From positions 186,001 to 250,000 of the forward strand of contig NZ_JABBPG010000006.1 of assembly GCF_013140855.1 (NCBI RefSeq): a stretch of 64,000 bases of DNA, given 5' to 3'. Source of the DNA: Pseudoalteromonas caenipelagi (GTDB taxonomy: Bacteria > Pseudomonadota > Gammaproteobacteria > Enterobacterales > Alteromonadaceae). Within the stretch, counting starts at the first letter, position 1. The number at the start of each line of letters is the position of its first letter. The position numbers and the translations under genes were made by a program. This document shows positions 63,713-64,000 of the stretch, piece after piece. The notes below the pieces were generated by a model. The model did no database searches and was not told the DNA's origin. It was given only the letters and a program-made list of their open reading frames with translations.

Positions 63713-64000
63713 GTGACAAAGAAATCCCCCGAAAAACCCAAGCAAAATGAGACTATTAGGCTAGACAAATGGCTATGGGCAGCACGGTTTTACAAGACCC
63801 GAGCACTCGCTCGAGAAATGATACAAGGGGGTAAAGTACACTATAACGGGCAACGCTGTAAACCCAGTAAATGTGTTGAAGTTGGTGCAAAGGTTAAGCT
63901 AGCACAAGGGGTTGATGAAAAAGAAGTAACCATTTTGAAGTTACTCGACAGACGTCAATCCGCTACGATTGCCCAGCAATCATACCTTGAATCGGAACAA
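63713..64000 (+). CDS. hslR: Ribosome-associated heat shock protein Hsp15 (3' end outside window)
   Basis: The first 96 codons, running off the right edge without a stop. An S4 RNA-binding domain is clear: IRLDKWLWAARFYKTR, LAREMIQGGKVHYNGQR and KPSKCVEVGAKV, matching E. coli Hsp15. That protein binds 50S subunits carrying nascent peptidyl-tRNA after abortive translation. The start is GTG at 63713 with no strong Shine-Dalgarno. Divergent from the gsp operon, as seen in several gammaproteobacteria. Confidence 0.93.
   Translation, partial: MTKKSPEKPKQNETIRLDKWLWAARFYKTRALAREMIQGGKVHYNGQRCKPSKCVEVGAKVKLAQGVDEKEVTILKLLDRRQSATIAQQSYLESEQ

Overview
The window is a gammaproteobacterial chromosome segment, most likely Pseudoalteromonas or a close Alteromonadales relative. 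This rests on moderate A+T content, a dciA-type helicase loader, a GSP type II secretion operon, a secreted multidomain GH18 chitinase, a lipid-anchored alkaline phosphatase, and the gene order srkA-dsbA, degQ-degS, petABC-sspAB and rsmI-lpoA-yraN-diaA-dolP. It is dense, colinear and mostly housekeeping. I found no tRNA or rRNA genes, IS elements, prophage, integrase, CRISPR array or defence island.

Layout. Positions 1-287 hold the 3' end of a dciA-like gene, convergent with lpxC. Positions 316-18000 on the minus strand hold a complete division and cell wall (dcw) cluster, read from mraZ down to lpxC: mraZ-rsmH-ftsL-ftsI-murE-murF-mraY-murD-ftsW-murG-murC-ddl-ftsQ-ftsA-ftsZ-lpxC. A promoter with phased MraZ boxes precedes mraZ, and a separate good sigma-70 promoter precedes lpxC. 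Positions 18385-32200 are more accessory: a membrane PAS-GGDEF-EAL protein, an alkaline phosphatase lipoprotein, a CPA1-type antiporter, an RhlE-like RNA helicase, the chitinase, a beta-lactamase-fold serine hydrolase with C-terminal TPRs, and an MBL/beta-CASP ribonuclease. RNase P RNA lies at 32415-32765.

Positions 32806-37151 carry rsmI (minus), divergent from lpoA-yraN-diaA-dolP (plus). Positions 37223-42300 on the minus strand carry rplM-rpsI, petA-petB-petC and sspA-sspB. Positions 42562-46924 carry zapE (minus), then zapG, degQ and degS (plus). Positions 46987-50750 on the minus strand carry ccoG and srkA followed by two tandem dsbA genes. A small two-gene unit of unknown function (50990-51552, plus) converges on a UPF0149 gene that ends the type II secretion operon gspC-D-E-F-G-H-I-J-K-L-M-N (51549-63502, minus). 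The window closes inside hslR.

How the parts connect. The dcw cluster, lpxC, lpoA and zapE/zapG all serve envelope growth and division. degQ, degS, dsbA and dolP handle envelope protein quality control. The type II system is the expected exporter for proteins such as the chitinase. The sequence supports several regulatory readings: MraZ autoregulation, a GC-rich discriminator before rplM and rnpB, a possible Pho box before the phosphatase and a possible sigma-E promoter before degQ. The least explained parts are the 50990-51552 gene pair, the structured 517-base gap between petA and rpsI, and a second, oppositely oriented pair of MraZ-like boxes between mraZ and the GGDEF-EAL gene.
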